In this document: piece by piece, positions 25,401-33,857 of the stretch | How positions within the stretch are numbered: the first letter of the stretch is position 1 | How the letters are laid out: every line of letters starts with the position of its first letter | Source: Exilibacterium tricleocarpae | GTDB taxonomy: Bacteria; Pseudomonadota; Gammaproteobacteria; Pseudomonadales; Cellvibrionaceae | NCBI RefSeq assembly: GCF_007004655.1 | Contig: NZ_ML660100.1 | Span: forward strand, 1 to 50,542 | Direction: 5' to 3' | DNA: 50,542 nucleotides | The notes under the pieces: generated by a model | What the model saw: the letters and a program-made list of their open reading frames with translations, nothing else | The model's database searches: none | What the model was told of the DNA's origin: nothing | Translations under genes and position numbers: made by a program

Positions 25401-25448
25401 AATACCCTCGAGCCTCGTTACACCATGGGCGTGCGCGGCACTTTTTGA
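22443..25448 (+). CDS. TonB-dependent receptor for manno-oligosaccharides
   Basis: A 1001-residue outer-membrane TonB-dependent receptor of the Caulobacter/Xanthomonas carbohydrate type, which imports oligosaccharides through a 22-strand barrel using TonB energy. A signal peptide ends near PPAKA (residue 30). A TonB box-like EEVVVTGIRQ follows at 39-48, then a plug domain (KLPDITITDSLARITGVQVR, GGISIRGLPQVLATLNGE, DVIKSATAGTNAGGITGVVD). The barrel ends with RYTMGVRGTF, whose terminal Phe is the outer-membrane assembly signal. The neighbours make mannan fragments the likely ligand. A ribosome-binding site (aaaggtga) precedes the ATG at 22443, and a LacI-type operator candidate lies in the leader. 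The gene has no linked inner-membrane sugar transporter in this window. Confidence 0.9.
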   Translation: MAKLLPFQQRLFLPLIAICSLGPPAPPAKAQRDEALAIEEVVVTGIRQAQETSIGIKRAARSIVDSISSEDIGKLPDITITDSLARITGVQVRRSAGEGGGISIRGLPQVLATLNGESYLGSGSVTTVQPDFNDIPSQLFSGADVIKSATAGTNAGGITGVVDLKTFRPFAFGAGFTLSGATEIQSGRESDETDPSVNGLVSWHNEKVGAMASVSYQEKNLANYYSGMTNGGENAGWSQIAGEDWAWGADINNDGDTNDAFLAYQGHLASNRFTERERLGYNVAFQFDLGEGFELVAELFHTEMEEYQRSAGLFHSDKWNRWGWFRPQNADGSSAFRDTGITIDGRDFFTTQTYTGNGRRIKSFSSLQFEDSSSQNINIELNYDKGGPLVASARAVVGEAQRTRLFSSADIDLAIGNQWGVAFQNYTDGLNQAVNPGGYAGFPTLTVDYGGDGAAWSGFDNNANLDAEGNAAGAARTIGDYLADIDSYGVGALISENNFDREAELNVVRFDGRYGFQNDGFITSVDAGVRFSARKVKNREFDIAAPFGENDCLVKWKATDVTLNQSSCNSGQNLNDGNPDNDIFFTSGRPLGLRDLGDVIRVTDVGPVRGIPGFFALDPAAMDNVWAFHNAFYPGNVRVSNPGKSYRVDLDELSYYLQVNFAYGQLAGNLGLRQLETTLTVVQNVVGDSQPYGLSAIDAGDLVTERELTDTLPALNLSYDLSDKLKLRAAYAKTVTPLDLAQWGGAFDPDFTLDGDAGSPTFGTFIAVSATETGNPNLDPWRADNVDLSLEYYLGDASLLNLGLFRVEVDSFTQGGEELRALPDADGVVRRSVPVSTITQGDGGTLEGVEMGAKLALVDFPGLAGSWLGHFGADVNYTYSPGDSGQKDVEGNELGFPENSEDVYNIVLWYETDKWQARIGYNYRSERVVLLNQAGSLTLMQEATAYLDASVSYHISDRISVFLNGSNLTDESERFYLQRSDQEAWENTLEPRYTMGVRGTF

Positions 25449-25531
25449 TCGGCGAGCTGCATCCACTTGCCTGACTTGTTGACTAATCATTGTCGACTGC
25501 GGGTTTTCGATCTGCCGCTCAGGTTGTTGCC

Positions 25532-25657
25532 GGTCACCCTCCCACTGTGCCGCCGGCGCGGCTCGAGGTGAACGCAGCCGAGATTGGGCGCCGGTGGCGC
25601 GATGCGCTGCAGAGGACTTTCGCCGACAGCCGGGTTGCGGTCCCGTTGCGGCGATAG
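25532..25657 (+). pseudogene. 3' remnant copy of the lipoprotein gene at 14690-15331
   Basis: Forty-one codons plus a TAG align without gaps to the last 41 codons of the upstream lipoprotein gene (15206-15331). By my count 27 of 41 residues are identical, including GHPPTVP, WRDALQR and DSRVA. No start, signal peptide or upstream coding part remains; similarity begins at gccggtcac. It has the same orientation as the intact gene, so the mannan locus lies between two direct repeats. The rest of 25449-25760 shows nothing else I can support. Confidence 0.8.
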
Positions 25658-25760
25658 TCGACACACTGTCTGTCTACCGGGTCGGCGAAAAACCACAGGC
25701 CGCTACCCGTACCCCCGCACGACTGTTAAAATGCCCGCCTTTTTACGCTGAGTTTTCCCT

Positions 25761-27128
25761 GTGCGAGCGAAGGTCGTAGATACAGCCCATTCTTTTGAAC
25801 GTCGTGCCGTGGCTTCGCTGGCAGCGCTCTACGCCTTTCGCATGTTGGGGCTGTTTATGGTGTTGCCGGTACTGGCGCTGTACGGAACGGATTACGCCGG
25901 CAGTACACCCTTGCTGTTGGGGTTGGCTCTCGGCGCCTACGGTTTTAGCCAGGCACTGCTGCAGATTCCCTTCGGCATGCTTTCCGACCGGCTGGGACGC
26001 AAACCCATGATCGCCCTGGGGCTGCTGTTGTTCGCCCTCGGCAGTGTCGTGGCCGCCACCGCCGAGTCGGTCTACGGCCTGATTATCGGCCGCTGCCTGC
26101 AGGGCGGCGGTGCCATTGCCAGTGTGATTATGGCGCTGGTGGCGGATTTGACCTCGGAGCAAAACCGCACCAAAGCCATGGCTGCCATAGGGGCCTCCAT
26201 CGGCCTGTCGTTCTCCGTGGCGCTGGTACTGGGTCCGGTCATTACCGGTATTGCCGGTCTGTCGGGCATCTTCTGGTTCACCGCGGTCTTTGCCCTGCTG
26301 GGGCTGGTGGTGTTGTTCAAACTGATTCCCGACCCCGGTAGCGCCGAGACTGCGCAGCGCGAGGCCGGGGCAGTGGCGGCGCTGCTCGGCCAGACGCTGA
26401 AACACCGGGACCTGCTGCGGCTCGACTGGGGTATTTTTTGCCTGCACTTCGTCTTGATGGCCAGTTTTGTGGTGGTGCCCGTTATGTTGGAAGCCGACCT
26501 GGGGTTGGCGCGTGAGCGGCACTGGCAGGTGTATCTGCCGTTGCTGACGCTGGCCTTTGTGGCCATGGTGCCGTTTATGCTGCTGGCGGAGCGGCACCGC
26601 AAGATCAAAACCGTATTCCTGGGCGCGATCGCCCTGCTGGCGGCCATGCTGGTGGCGCTGATCTGGTGGCAGCGTGATCTGGTACTGGCGTTGACCGCGC
26701 TGTTTCTGTTTTTTATGGCGTTTAACCTGCTGGAGGCGACTCTGCCCTCCCTGATGAGCAAGGTGGCTCCGGCCGGCACCAAGGGTACCGCTGCCGGTAT
26801 CTATTCGACCAGCCAGTTTCTCGGTGCTTTTGCCGGTGGCGCGGGCGGTGGCGCCCTGATGCAATTCGGCGGACCGCACTGGGTGTTCGGCTGCGGTGCG
26901 GCGGTAGTGGTCAGTTGGCTGGCGGTGGCCGCCTTTATGCGCCCGCCGCGCTTTTTGACCAGCGTCTGGGTGCCCCTGGGAGATGCCGACCTGACCGCCA
27001 TGAAGTCGAGAATGCTGGGTCTGTCGGGCGTCGAAGAGGTGGTGATCATCGAAGATGAGCGGGCGGCTTACCTGAAAGTGGACAACCGGTTATTCGACCG
27101 CTCGAGCGTCGATCAGTTACAGCAATAG
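25761..27128 (+). CDS. YajR-like MFS transporter
   Basis: A 455-residue inner-membrane transporter of the major facilitator superfamily with about 12 helices and the conserved motif A loop GMLSDRLGRKPMI between helices 2 and 3. The N-terminal FRMLGLFMVLPVLALYG is typical of the YajR-type drug/proton antiporter group. After the last helix a soluble domain of about 60 residues (DLTAMKSRMLGLSGVEEVVI, then AAYLKVDNRLFD) corresponds to the ferredoxin-like YAM domain of YajR. The substrate is unknown. The GTG at 25761 is the only start compatible with the full first helix and lacks a clear ribosome-binding site. In pseudomonads this gene sits between uvrA and ssb; here ssb follows but uvrA is replaced by the lipoprotein remnant and mannan locus. 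Confidence 0.85.
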   Translation: MRAKVVDTAHSFERRAVASLAALYAFRMLGLFMVLPVLALYGTDYAGSTPLLLGLALGAYGFSQALLQIPFGMLSDRLGRKPMIALGLLLFALGSVVAATAESVYGLIIGRCLQGGGAIASVIMALVADLTSEQNRTKAMAAIGASIGLSFSVALVLGPVITGIAGLSGIFWFTAVFALLGLVVLFKLIPDPGSAETAQREAGAVAALLGQTLKHRDLLRLDWGIFCLHFVLMASFVVVPVMLEADLGLARERHWQVYLPLLTLAFVAMVPFMLLAERHRKIKTVFLGAIALLAAMLVALIWWQRDLVLALTALFLFFMAFNLLEATLPSLMSKVAPAGTKGTAAGIYSTSQFLGAFAGGAGGGALMQFGGPHWVFGCGAAVVVSWLAVAAFMRPPRFLTSVWVPLGDADLTAMKSRMLGLSGVEEVVIIEDERAAYLKVDNRLFDRSSVDQLQQ

Positions 27129-27300
27129 TGGTTGTCACGGCCGGCGTGGTGTAAGCTGTCGCATTGGATTTAAAGAACGCTCGCCGTTTTTGCCGACCGG
27201 GGATGGTGTTGGGGAAAACTGGCGTTAACTGAGATATTGCAACTGTTAATAATCGTGCAGCGCACTCAACAGTGAAACTGACTAAGTGTGAGACGAACTA

Positions 27301-27333
27301 CAGCTAATGTAAGAGTGCAGCTAATTAATAGTG
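27301..27333. repeat. short tandem duplication in the ssb leader
   Basis: cagctaatgtaagagtg (27301-27317) is followed by cagctaattaatagtg (27318-27333), a 16/17-bp imperfect tandem pair just before the ssb ribosome-binding site. Confidence 0.55.
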
Positions 27334-27363
27334 CAACACCATTGGGAGACACAGGAGAAAATC

Positions 27364-27933
27364 ATGGCAAGGGGAGTTAACAAAGTCATTCTGATCGGCA
27401 ATTGCGGCCAGGACCCGGAAACCAAGTACATGCCTTCGGGCGGTGCGGTGACCAATATCAGCCTGGCCACGTCCGAGACCTGGAAGGACAAGCAAACCGG
27501 CCAGCCGCAGGAGCGCACCGAATGGCATCGTATCGTTTTTTTCAACCGGCTGGCGGAAATTGCCGGCGAGTACCTGCGCAAGGGCGGCAAGGTGTATATC
27601 GAAGGCTCGCTGCGCACACGTAAATGGCAGGACCAAAGCGGGCAGGACCGTTACACCACGGAAATTGTGGCCAACGAAATGCAGATGCTGGACAGCCGCA
27701 ATGCCGCCGGGGACAACCAGGGCATGGGTATGAACCAGGGTTACGGCGGCCAGCCGCAACAGGGCAGGCAACAGCAGCCCATGGCGGCACCGCAGGCACC
27801 CCAGCAACATGCGCAACCCCATACACAACAGGCCCCCCAGCAGCCCGCCCCCAACGCGCCGCAGCAGGCACCGGCCGGCCAGCCTCAAACGGCTTCGGGA
27901 TTTGATAATTTCGACGACGATATTCCTTTCTAA
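27364..27933 (+). CDS. ssb: single-stranded DNA-binding protein
   Basis: A 189-residue SSB that coats single-stranded DNA during replication, repair and recombination. The OB-fold (residues 1 to about 110) begins [19 protein letters not shown] and contains [20 protein letters not shown] and the GSLRTRKWQ strand. A Gln/Pro-rich disordered linker follows, then the acidic partner-binding tip ending DDDIPF. The ATG at 27364 has acaggag 7 to 8 bases upstream; an in-frame ATG at 27331 would add unrelated residues. The upstream spacer has a tandem duplication (27301-27333). I looked for a LexA box and found only a CTG-CAG pair with the wrong spacing. Confidence 0.97.
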   Translation: MARGVNKVILIGNCGQDPETKYMPSGGAVTNISLATSETWKDKQTGQPQERTEWHRIVFFNRLAEIAGEYLRKGGKVYIEGSLRTRKWQDQSGQDRYTTEIVANEMQMLDSRNAAGDNQGMGMNQGYGGQPQQGRQQQPMAAPQAPQQHAQPHTQQAPQQPAPNAPQQAPAGQPQTASGFDNFDDDIPF

Positions 27934-28035
27934 TCAATACCCGGGGTCATTTCCTTTTGTATAGTGTTTAAGCAAGAGGCCCCGCGCGCTGCGGCGGGCG
28001 GGGAGACCGGTGGCTAACTGCGATGGATGTAACCC

Positions 28036-28908
28036 GTGGCCTATAAGCTGCTACTGACCGATGCCCACTCCCCCCTTGGCATGGCGCTCAGTCACGTCCT
28101 GGAACAGGAGACTTTCACCCTGGTGCAGCCGCAGCCGGGAGACCTGGTATGGAACGACGCCAAGGCGGTCGATGCTTACCTGCGCGAGCAGCAACCGGAC
28201 ATTGTGATCAATTCCCTGGCCTGGAGTCCGGCCCCGGCCCGGCAGCGACAGACGCTGACGGTCAGCGCGGCCAAGTCTTTGGCGCAGGCCTGCGCGGCGC
28301 TCGAGGTGTGCGCGATTCATCTGTCCAGTCACCAGGTATTCGGCGGCGAGAACAAAACTGCCTACGACGAGTCCGACCAGCCGGCGCCGGTGGATGTGGG
28401 CGGCAGAGCGTTATGGCGGGCGGAGAAAGCGGTTGCCCAGTTTTTACCCCGACATATTATCCTGCGTTTGAGTTGGCTGATCGGTGCTCGGGGGGATAAT
28501 CTGCTGACGGCGCTGGTGGGTCAGTTATCCGGCGGCCAGCGGGTGAGTGTAGCACCCAATAAGCGCGGCGCCCCCACGTTTATGACTGACGTCGGTCGAG
28601 TGCTGGTGGCTATGGTCAAGCAGATACTGTGCGGGGCGGACAACTGGGGGGTGATGCACTATACCAGTGGCGATCCCTGCAGTGAGGCGGACTTTGCCCG
28701 ACACCTGGCCAAGCTGCTGGAGCAGCGGGGGCAGTTATACGGTGACATCGAAGAGGTCGATGCAGTCGAGCCGGTGACCAGCGCGGTCCTCAGTGGCCGG
28801 CGCTGTCTTGAAAATTTCGGTATTCAGTCGCGTACCTGGCGCCAGGGACTGGCCAGCGCGGTCGGTGCGTATCTGGCGGAGCGCGAAACCCTTTCTTCCA
28901 ACGGCTAG
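28036..28908 (+). CDS. RmlD-like extended SDR family protein with degenerate active site
   Basis: A 290-residue protein with the fold of RmlD (dTDP-4-dehydrorhamnose reductase) and related NAD(P)-binding nucleotide-sugar enzymes. The family path is visible: the N-terminal LLLTDAHSPLGMAL strand-turn-helix, PDIVINSLAW, CAIHLSSHQVFGGENKTAYD and ILRLSWLIG. Two key features are altered. The Gly-rich loop reads TDAHSPLG instead of TGAxGxLG, and the YxxxK catalytic pair is replaced in GRALWRAEKAV, with no Tyr. It may bind a nucleotide without reductase activity, or act as a scaffold or regulator. The GTG start at 28036 has no strong ribosome-binding site. It is convergent with fabB. Confidence 0.7.
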   Translation: MAYKLLLTDAHSPLGMALSHVLEQETFTLVQPQPGDLVWNDAKAVDAYLREQQPDIVINSLAWSPAPARQRQTLTVSAAKSLAQACAALEVCAIHLSSHQVFGGENKTAYDESDQPAPVDVGGRALWRAEKAVAQFLPRHIILRLSWLIGARGDNLLTALVGQLSGGQRVSVAPNKRGAPTFMTDVGRVLVAMVKQILCGADNWGVMHYTSGDPCSEADFARHLAKLLEQRGQLYGDIEEVDAVEPVTSAVLSGRRCLENFGIQSRTWRQGLASAVGAYLAERETLSSNG

Positions 28909-29105
28909 GTTCTCCAGTCGAGGCTCCAATCCGGGCTCCGGCCAAGGCGCAGGGCCGCAGGGTACTGGCTGCAAACGCCTGCAGGCCGCGGGCCTGCTCC
29001 GTGGGGGGCGAGATGCATTGGGATCAGAGTCCTATCACCGTTGTACGTGATATCTGCCGGGAATGCCGACGCCAAGCCCGGCGGCTGGCCGCTTGTCCGG
29101 AGATA

Positions 29106-30323
29106 TCAATCGCTGAAGCGCTGAAACACCAGGCAGGAATTGGTACCGCCGAACCCGAAGCTGTTCGACATCACCCGCTCCAGCCTGACATCGTCGCGTC
29201 GCTGCGTGGCAATCGGCAGGCCCTCGGCTTCCGGGTCGAGGGTCTCGATATTGGCCGAGGCGGCGACAAAGTTGTGTTGTTGCATAAGCAGGCTGTAAAT
29301 CGCTTCCTGCACCCCGGCAGCCCCGAGCGAGTGGCCGGTCAGCGACTTGGTGGAGCTGATGGCCGGCATGTCCGTGACAAACACTTCCCGCAGGGCGGTG
29401 AGTTCAGCCACATCGCCTACCGGTGTGCTGGTGCCGTGTGTGTTTATATAGTCGATAGTACCGTCGACGGTTGCCATGGCCTGGCGCATACAGCGCACCG
29501 CGCCCTCGCCCGAGGGGGCGACCATATCGTAGCCATCGGAATTGGCGCCATAGCCGACCAGTTCGGCATAGATTTTGGCGCCGCGGGCCCGGGCGTGCTC
29601 CAGCTCTTCGAGGACCACACAACCGCCGCCGCCGGCGATTACGAAGCCGTCGCGGTTGGCATCGTAGGGGCGAGAGGCCTGCTCCGGGGTGTCGTTGTAC
29701 TTGGCGGAGAGCGCACCCATGGCGTCAAACAGGGAGCTCATGGTCCAGTGCTCTTCCTCGCCGCCGCCGGCGAAGACCAGGTCCTGTTTGCCCAGCTGAA
29801 TCTGTTCCATGGCGTTGCCGATGCAGTGAGCACTGGTGGCGCAGGCTGAGGAAATGGAATAGTTAACACCTTTTATCTTAAACGGTGTGGCCAGGCAGGC
29901 AGAGGTGGTGCTGCCCATGGTCTGGGTCACCCGGTAGGGACCTACCCGGCGAATGCCGCGGGCACGCAGTATATCGGCAGATTCAACCAGGTTTTGCGAG
30001 GAGGCGCCGCCGGAGCCCATAATCAGTCCGGTGCGCTCGTTGGATACCTGGTCATCCTCAAGGCCCGCATCGGCGATGGCCTGCTGCATGGAGATATAGG
30101 CATAGCCGGCCGCGTCCCCCATAAAGCGCAGAGTTTTGCGATCGATATACTCCGCAAAATCGATATCGACACTACCGGCGATCAGGCTGCGAAAGCCCAG
30201 TTCCTCGTAGTCTTCCTTATAGCGAATACCTGAGCGACCCGCACGCAGGGCGTCTAAGACCGAGGCGACATCTTTACCCAAGCAGGAAACTATGCCGATA
30301 CCGGTCACAACAACGCGTTTCAT
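29106..30323 (-). CDS. fabB: 3-oxoacyl-ACP synthase I (KAS I)
   Basis: A 405-residue condensing enzyme, full length, that extends acyl chains with malonyl-ACP and is needed for unsaturated fatty acid synthesis. Catalytic residues are all present: Cys161 in SISSACATS, His296 in [13 protein letters not shown] and His331 in [10 protein letters not shown]. It begins [20 protein letters not shown] and ends in [15 protein letters not shown], the normal KAS termini. It lies 139 bases downstream of fabA on the same strand, the usual fabAB order of gammaproteobacteria, and is presumably co-transcribed from the fabA promoter. Confidence 0.97.
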   Translation of the reverse strand: MKRVVVTGIGIVSCLGKDVASVLDALRAGRSGIRYKEDYEELGFRSLIAGSVDIDFAEYIDRKTLRFMGDAAGYAYISMQQAIADAGLEDDQVSNERTGLIMGSGGASSQNLVESADILRARGIRRVGPYRVTQTMGSTTSACLATPFKIKGVNYSISSACATSAHCIGNAMEQIQLGKQDLVFAGGGEEEHWTMSSLFDAMGALSAKYNDTPEQASRPYDANRDGFVIAGGGGCVVLEELEHARARGAKIYAELVGYGANSDGYDMVAPSGEGAVRCMRQAMATVDGTIDYINTHGTSTPVGDVAELTALREVFVTDMPAISSTKSLTGHSLGAAGVQEAIYSLLMQQHNFVAASANIETLDPEAEGLPIATQRRDDVRLERVMSNSFGFGGTNSCLVFQRFSD

Positions 30324-30462
30324 AGACTACCTCTTGAATACTGGGAGCAGGTGGGGTGGCACCTTATACCCCCGACATTTAACCGCTGAATCGAGCGAAT
30401 TATGGCACAGGCAGAGGGCTGCCCCCAAGTGGGGACTATACCCCTCTCGGGACGGTCTGCCG

Positions 30463-30990
30463 CTAAAAGGTGGTGGCGGTGTCGCTGAACAGTCCAACCC
30501 TCAAATCCTTGGCGAAGTAGATATCTGTGCCGTCCACGGCCACTACGCCATCGGCAATACCCATAATCAGTTTGCGTTCGATGACGCGCTTCAGATGGAG
30601 GTGATAGGTCACCTTCTTGGCGCTTGGCAGAATCTGGCCGGCGAACTTCACCTCGCCTGAGCCAACCGCCCGGCCGCGACCCTCGTTGCCTTTCCAGGCC
30701 AGGAAAAAACCGACTAACTGCCACATGGCGTCCAGTCCCAGACAGCCGGGCATCACCGGGTCGCCGGGGAAGTGGCAGGCGAAAAACCAGAGGTCGGGAT
30801 GAATATCCAATTCGGCAATGATCTCGCCTTTGCCGTAGTTACCGCCTTCGGCACTGATATGGGAGATACGGTCGAGCATCAGCATATTCGGCACCGGCAA
30901 CTGGGCATTGCCGGGGCCAAACAAGCGGCCATAGCCGCACTCCAGCAGGGCGTCGCGGTCGTAGGCGCTTTTTCTTCCAGTACAATCCAT
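30463..30990 (-). CDS. fabA: 3-hydroxydecanoyl-ACP dehydratase/isomerase
   Basis: A 175-residue hot-dog-fold enzyme that dehydrates 3-hydroxydecanoyl-ACP and isomerises the trans-2 to the cis-3 product, the branch point for unsaturated fatty acids. The active-site His73 is in [13 protein letters not shown] and the Asp87 in [19 protein letters not shown] and [10 protein letters not shown] are also typical. Length matches the family (about 172). A promoter candidate lies at 31052-31079 on the minus strand. It is followed by fabB. Confidence 0.97.
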   Translation of the reverse strand: MDCTGRKSAYDRDALLECGYGRLFGPGNAQLPVPNMLMLDRISHISAEGGNYGKGEIIAELDIHPDLWFFACHFPGDPVMPGCLGLDAMWQLVGFFLAWKGNEGRGRAVGSGEVKFAGQILPSAKKVTYHLHLKRVIERKLIMGIADGVVAVDGTDIYFAKDLRVGLFSDTATTF

Positions 30991-31302
30991 AGTCTAACTC
31001 TGATGTTTCAAAGAAGCCCCGGGGTGATGCCCGGAGCAGCAAAGGGGGCCCATTCTACCGGCTGGTTACGGCTTGTCCAGTATTCGTGATGTCGCCGGGA
31101 CCCCTCTTGAGGCAGCGGTACGCGCGGTGCGTGTGTCCGGGGGGGCTTTCGCCGCCCGGCGTGTCTACTCAATCAGGGTAACTATGGTATATTCGGCGCC
31201 TCGGCGACCATCGAGTTCCCGGCCTCGCACTCAGGCGGCGGGCGACGGCGACAATATGTAACGGCGACCTGGCGCCGACAATGTATAAAGGACACTTCCC
31301 CC
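30991..31302. other. divergent region between fabA and galU
   Basis: About 310 bases. The left part carries the fabA promoter candidate (31052-31079). The right part, before galU, has repeated ggcgac units (about 31230-31280) and taaaggac as the galU ribosome-binding site. No galU promoter could be assigned. Confidence 0.45.
31052..31079 (-). promoter_or_regulatory. sigma-70-type promoter candidate for fabA
   Basis: Read on the minus strand, TGGACA (31079-31074), a 16-base spacer and TAGAAT (31057-31052) form a good -35/-10 pair. Transcription would start near 31045, leaving a leader of about 55 bases to the fabA ATG. Confidence 0.5.
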
Positions 31303-32139
31303 ATGATACGAAAATGCTTATTTCCCGTGGCCGGGTACGGCACGCGGTTTTTACCCGCCACCAAGGCAATGCCCAAGGAGATGCTGCCGGTAGTCAACAA
31401 GCCACTGGTGCAATACGGGGTCGAGGAGGCGCTGGAAGCCGGCCTGGATGAAATCGGTTTTGTCACCGGGCGCGGCAAGCGCTCCATTGCCGATCATTTC
31501 GATGTCAGTTACGAGTTGGAGCACCAGATCGCGGGTACCTCCAAGGAGCGCTACCTGGCCTCCATTCGCAACGTGATGGACAAGGCGCTGGTGTCCTATA
31601 CGCGGCAGACGGAAATGCGCGGCCTCGGGGATGCGATTCTCAACGGCCGCCGCCTGATTGGCGATCAGCCTTTCGGCGTGGTGCTGTCCGACGATCTCTG
31701 CCTGCCGGATGGCGAGGGTGGGGAGGGCGTGCTGGCGCAAATGGTCAAGCTCTATCGCCAGTTTCGGTGCAGTGTTGTCGCCATCCAGGAGGTGGCGGAT
31801 GAAGACATCCACAAGTTCGGTGTCATCAAGGGCGAGCAAATCAAAGACAGTCTGTATCAGGTCACCGATATGGTGGAAAAACCGTCTCTCGAGAATGCAC
31901 CCAGCAATCTGGCGATTATCGGCCGCTATATCCTTACTCCCGATATCTTTGAGATTATCGAAAACACGCCGCCGGGCAAAAATGGTGAGGTGCAAATCAC
32001 GGATGCCCTGCTGACCCAGGCGAAAAACGGCTGCGTCATGGCCTACAAATTCAGTGGTCGCCGCTTTGACTGCGGCAGCGTCGGGGGCTTTGTGGAAGCG
32101 ACCAATTACGTCTATGAGCATATCTACAAGGACGACTAA
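31303..32139 (+). CDS. galU: UTP-glucose-1-phosphate uridylyltransferase
   Basis: A 278-residue nucleotidyltransferase that makes UDP-glucose from UTP and glucose 1-phosphate, supplying cell-envelope polysaccharide. The N-terminal signature FPVAGYGTRFLPATKAMPKE with the GxGTR nucleotide loop and catalytic Lys region is intact. GVVLSDDLCLPD carries the metal-binding Asp, and VEKPSLENAPSNLAIIGRYI is the conserved sugar-binding block. The ATG at 31303 follows aaaggacac. A phosphomannomutase gene follows on the same strand after 106 bases. Confidence 0.96.
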   Translation: MIRKCLFPVAGYGTRFLPATKAMPKEMLPVVNKPLVQYGVEEALEAGLDEIGFVTGRGKRSIADHFDVSYELEHQIAGTSKERYLASIRNVMDKALVSYTRQTEMRGLGDAILNGRRLIGDQPFGVVLSDDLCLPDGEGGEGVLAQMVKLYRQFRCSVVAIQEVADEDIHKFGVIKGEQIKDSLYQVTDMVEKPSLENAPSNLAIIGRYILTPDIFEIIENTPPGKNGEVQITDALLTQAKNGCVMAYKFSGRRFDCGSVGGFVEATNYVYEHIYKDD

Positions 32140-32245
32140 AGGCGGCTGGTTGCGCCTTTGAGCTTGTCTTTAAGGTCGTATTTTTCAGCGAGAATGTTGC
32201 AGCCGGTAAAATGTTGCAGCCAGTCGATCAGTTCGGGATGTCACA

Positions 32246-33595
32246 GTGACTCAAGCAATTACCTGTTTTAAGGCCTACGATATACGCGGGCGAGTACCGG
32301 ATCAGTTAAATGAAGACGTCGCCTATCGGGTGGGCTGCGCTTTTGTGGTTTACCTCAAGGCAGCAAAAGTGGTGGTGGGCCATGATATCCGGCTTACCAG
32401 TGCGGGTCTGACCGAGGCGTTGGTGCGCGGTATCACCGATATGGGGGCCGACGTGCTGCATATCGGTCAGTGCGGCACTGAGGAAGTCTATTTCGGTACC
32501 TTTGACCAGGGGGCCGATGGCGGCATTTGCGTGACTGCCAGCCACAACCCCATGGACTACAACGGTATGAAGCTGGTGCGCGAAGGCGCCCGGCCCATCA
32601 GCGGCGATACCGGACTCAAGGATATCCGGCGACTGGCCGAAGCCGGTGGTTTCGAGCCGGCGGCCGGCAAAGGCCGGGTGATCCCCCTGGCGGGCCGCGA
32701 GGCTTATGTTAGACACCTGCTGACTTACGTGGATGTGCCTGCCTTGCCGCCGCTCAAAGTCGTCGTCAATGCCGGCAATGGCGGGGCCGGGGTGGTGGTG
32801 GATGCACTGGAGAGTGCGTTACCGTTCGACTTTATCAAGGTGCACCACCAGCCCGACGGTAATTTCCCCAACGGTATTCCCAATCCGCTGCTGCCGGAAA
32901 ATCGCGGCGCCACCGCCGAGGCGGTCAAGGCTGCGGGCGCCGATCTGGGGATCGCCTGGGACGGCGATTTTGATCGCTGTTTCTTCTTCGATGAAAGCGG
33001 CCGCTTTATCGAGGGCTATTATCTGGTGGGGTTGCTGGCGGCGGCCTTTCTGGCGAAACACCCGGGCGGCAAGATAGTGCACGATCCGCGCCTGACCTGG
33101 AATACCATTGCCGTGGTGGAAAAGATGGATGGCACAGCGGTGATGAGTAAGACCGGCCACGCGTTTATCAAAGAGCGCATGCGCGCGGAGGATGCGGTTT
33201 ACGGCGGTGAAATGAGCGCCCACCACTATTTCAAAGACTTCGCCTACTGCGACAGCGGTATGATTCCCTGGTTGTTGGTGGTGGAGCTGATGGGGCGCAG
33301 CGGCAAGTCGCTGTCGCAGTTGATTGGCGATCGCATGGCGGCTTTCCCCTGCAGTGGGGAAATCAATAGTCGGGTGGACGACCCCGCTGTGCTGCTGGCG
33401 CGCATCGAAAGTCTCTATCGTGATCGGGCCGAGGCGGTGGATCACACCGACGGCGTCTCCATGAGCTTTGGCGACTGGCGTTTTAACCTGCGCATGTCCA
33501 ATACCGAGCCGGTAGTGCGGTTAAATGTGGAGTCCCGCGGTGATCGGGCGTTGATGGAAGCCAAGCGGGACGAGCTGTTGGGGTTGATTGGTTGA
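32246..33595 (+). CDS. cpsG: phosphomannomutase (CpsG/ManB type)
   Basis: A 449-residue alpha-D-phosphohexomutase that interconverts mannose 6-phosphate and mannose 1-phosphate for GDP-mannose synthesis. It begins [20 protein letters not shown]. The phosphoserine loop is [11 protein letters not shown] (Ser99), the metal loop is [10 protein letters not shown], the sugar-specificity loop is [10 protein letters not shown], and the phosphate-binding loop is [13 protein letters not shown]. The start is a GTG at 32246, weakly supported by ttcggga. The neighbour galU and the convergent pgi make this a sugar-phosphate cluster. It could also link mannose from the upstream mannan locus to the envelope, though the genes are not co-regulated by any site I see. 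Confidence 0.92.
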   Translation: MTQAITCFKAYDIRGRVPDQLNEDVAYRVGCAFVVYLKAAKVVVGHDIRLTSAGLTEALVRGITDMGADVLHIGQCGTEEVYFGTFDQGADGGICVTASHNPMDYNGMKLVREGARPISGDTGLKDIRRLAEAGGFEPAAGKGRVIPLAGREAYVRHLLTYVDVPALPPLKVVVNAGNGGAGVVVDALESALPFDFIKVHHQPDGNFPNGIPNPLLPENRGATAEAVKAAGADLGIAWDGDFDRCFFFDESGRFIEGYYLVGLLAAAFLAKHPGGKIVHDPRLTWNTIAVVEKMDGTAVMSKTGHAFIKERMRAEDAVYGGEMSAHHYFKDFAYCDSGMIPWLLVVELMGRSGKSLSQLIGDRMAAFPCSGEINSRVDDPAVLLARIESLYRDRAEAVDHTDGVSMSFGDWRFNLRMSNTEPVVRLNVESRGDRALMEAKRDELLGLIG

Positions 33596-33756
33596 AGCGG
33601 TTAAACGGGGCGGGGTAGGCGCGTTGTTGTGAGTATTGCTGCCTCTTACTGTTTTTAACCCTTCACAGATAATATTTGTTAGGTGGTGGTTTTGTTAGAG
33701 GTCGTGGCGAATCGACTGCGGGAGATGCCTGCAGAGATCCGCCGTAAACCCCGCCA

Positions 33757-33795
33757 GCGGTCCAGCCCAAAATCATAGATTTTGGGCTGGACCGC
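33757..33795. repeat. perfect 17-bp inverted repeat, hairpin
   Basis: gcggtccagcccaaaat (33757-33773) and attttgggctggaccgc (33779-33795) are perfect complements around a catag loop. cccc before and gggg after could lengthen the stem with a small bulge. No T-run follows. It may be a bidirectional terminator, a small mobile-element relic or an mRNA-stabilising hairpin. Confidence 0.85.
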
Positions 33796-33857
33796 GGGGC
33801 GAAGCAGTGCTTCGCTATTTCCCGCTCCACCCATGGGGGCTCGCGCACGGCATCCTT

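Noticed and set aside
27243-27260. Possible LexA box before ssb (ctgttaataatcgtgcag)
   Set aside because: The CTG and CAG ends are separated by 12 bases; LexA sites of this group need 10.
29001-29849. A 282-codon plus-strand frame
   Set aside because: Antisense to fabB, whose product is certain; the translation has no recognisable features.
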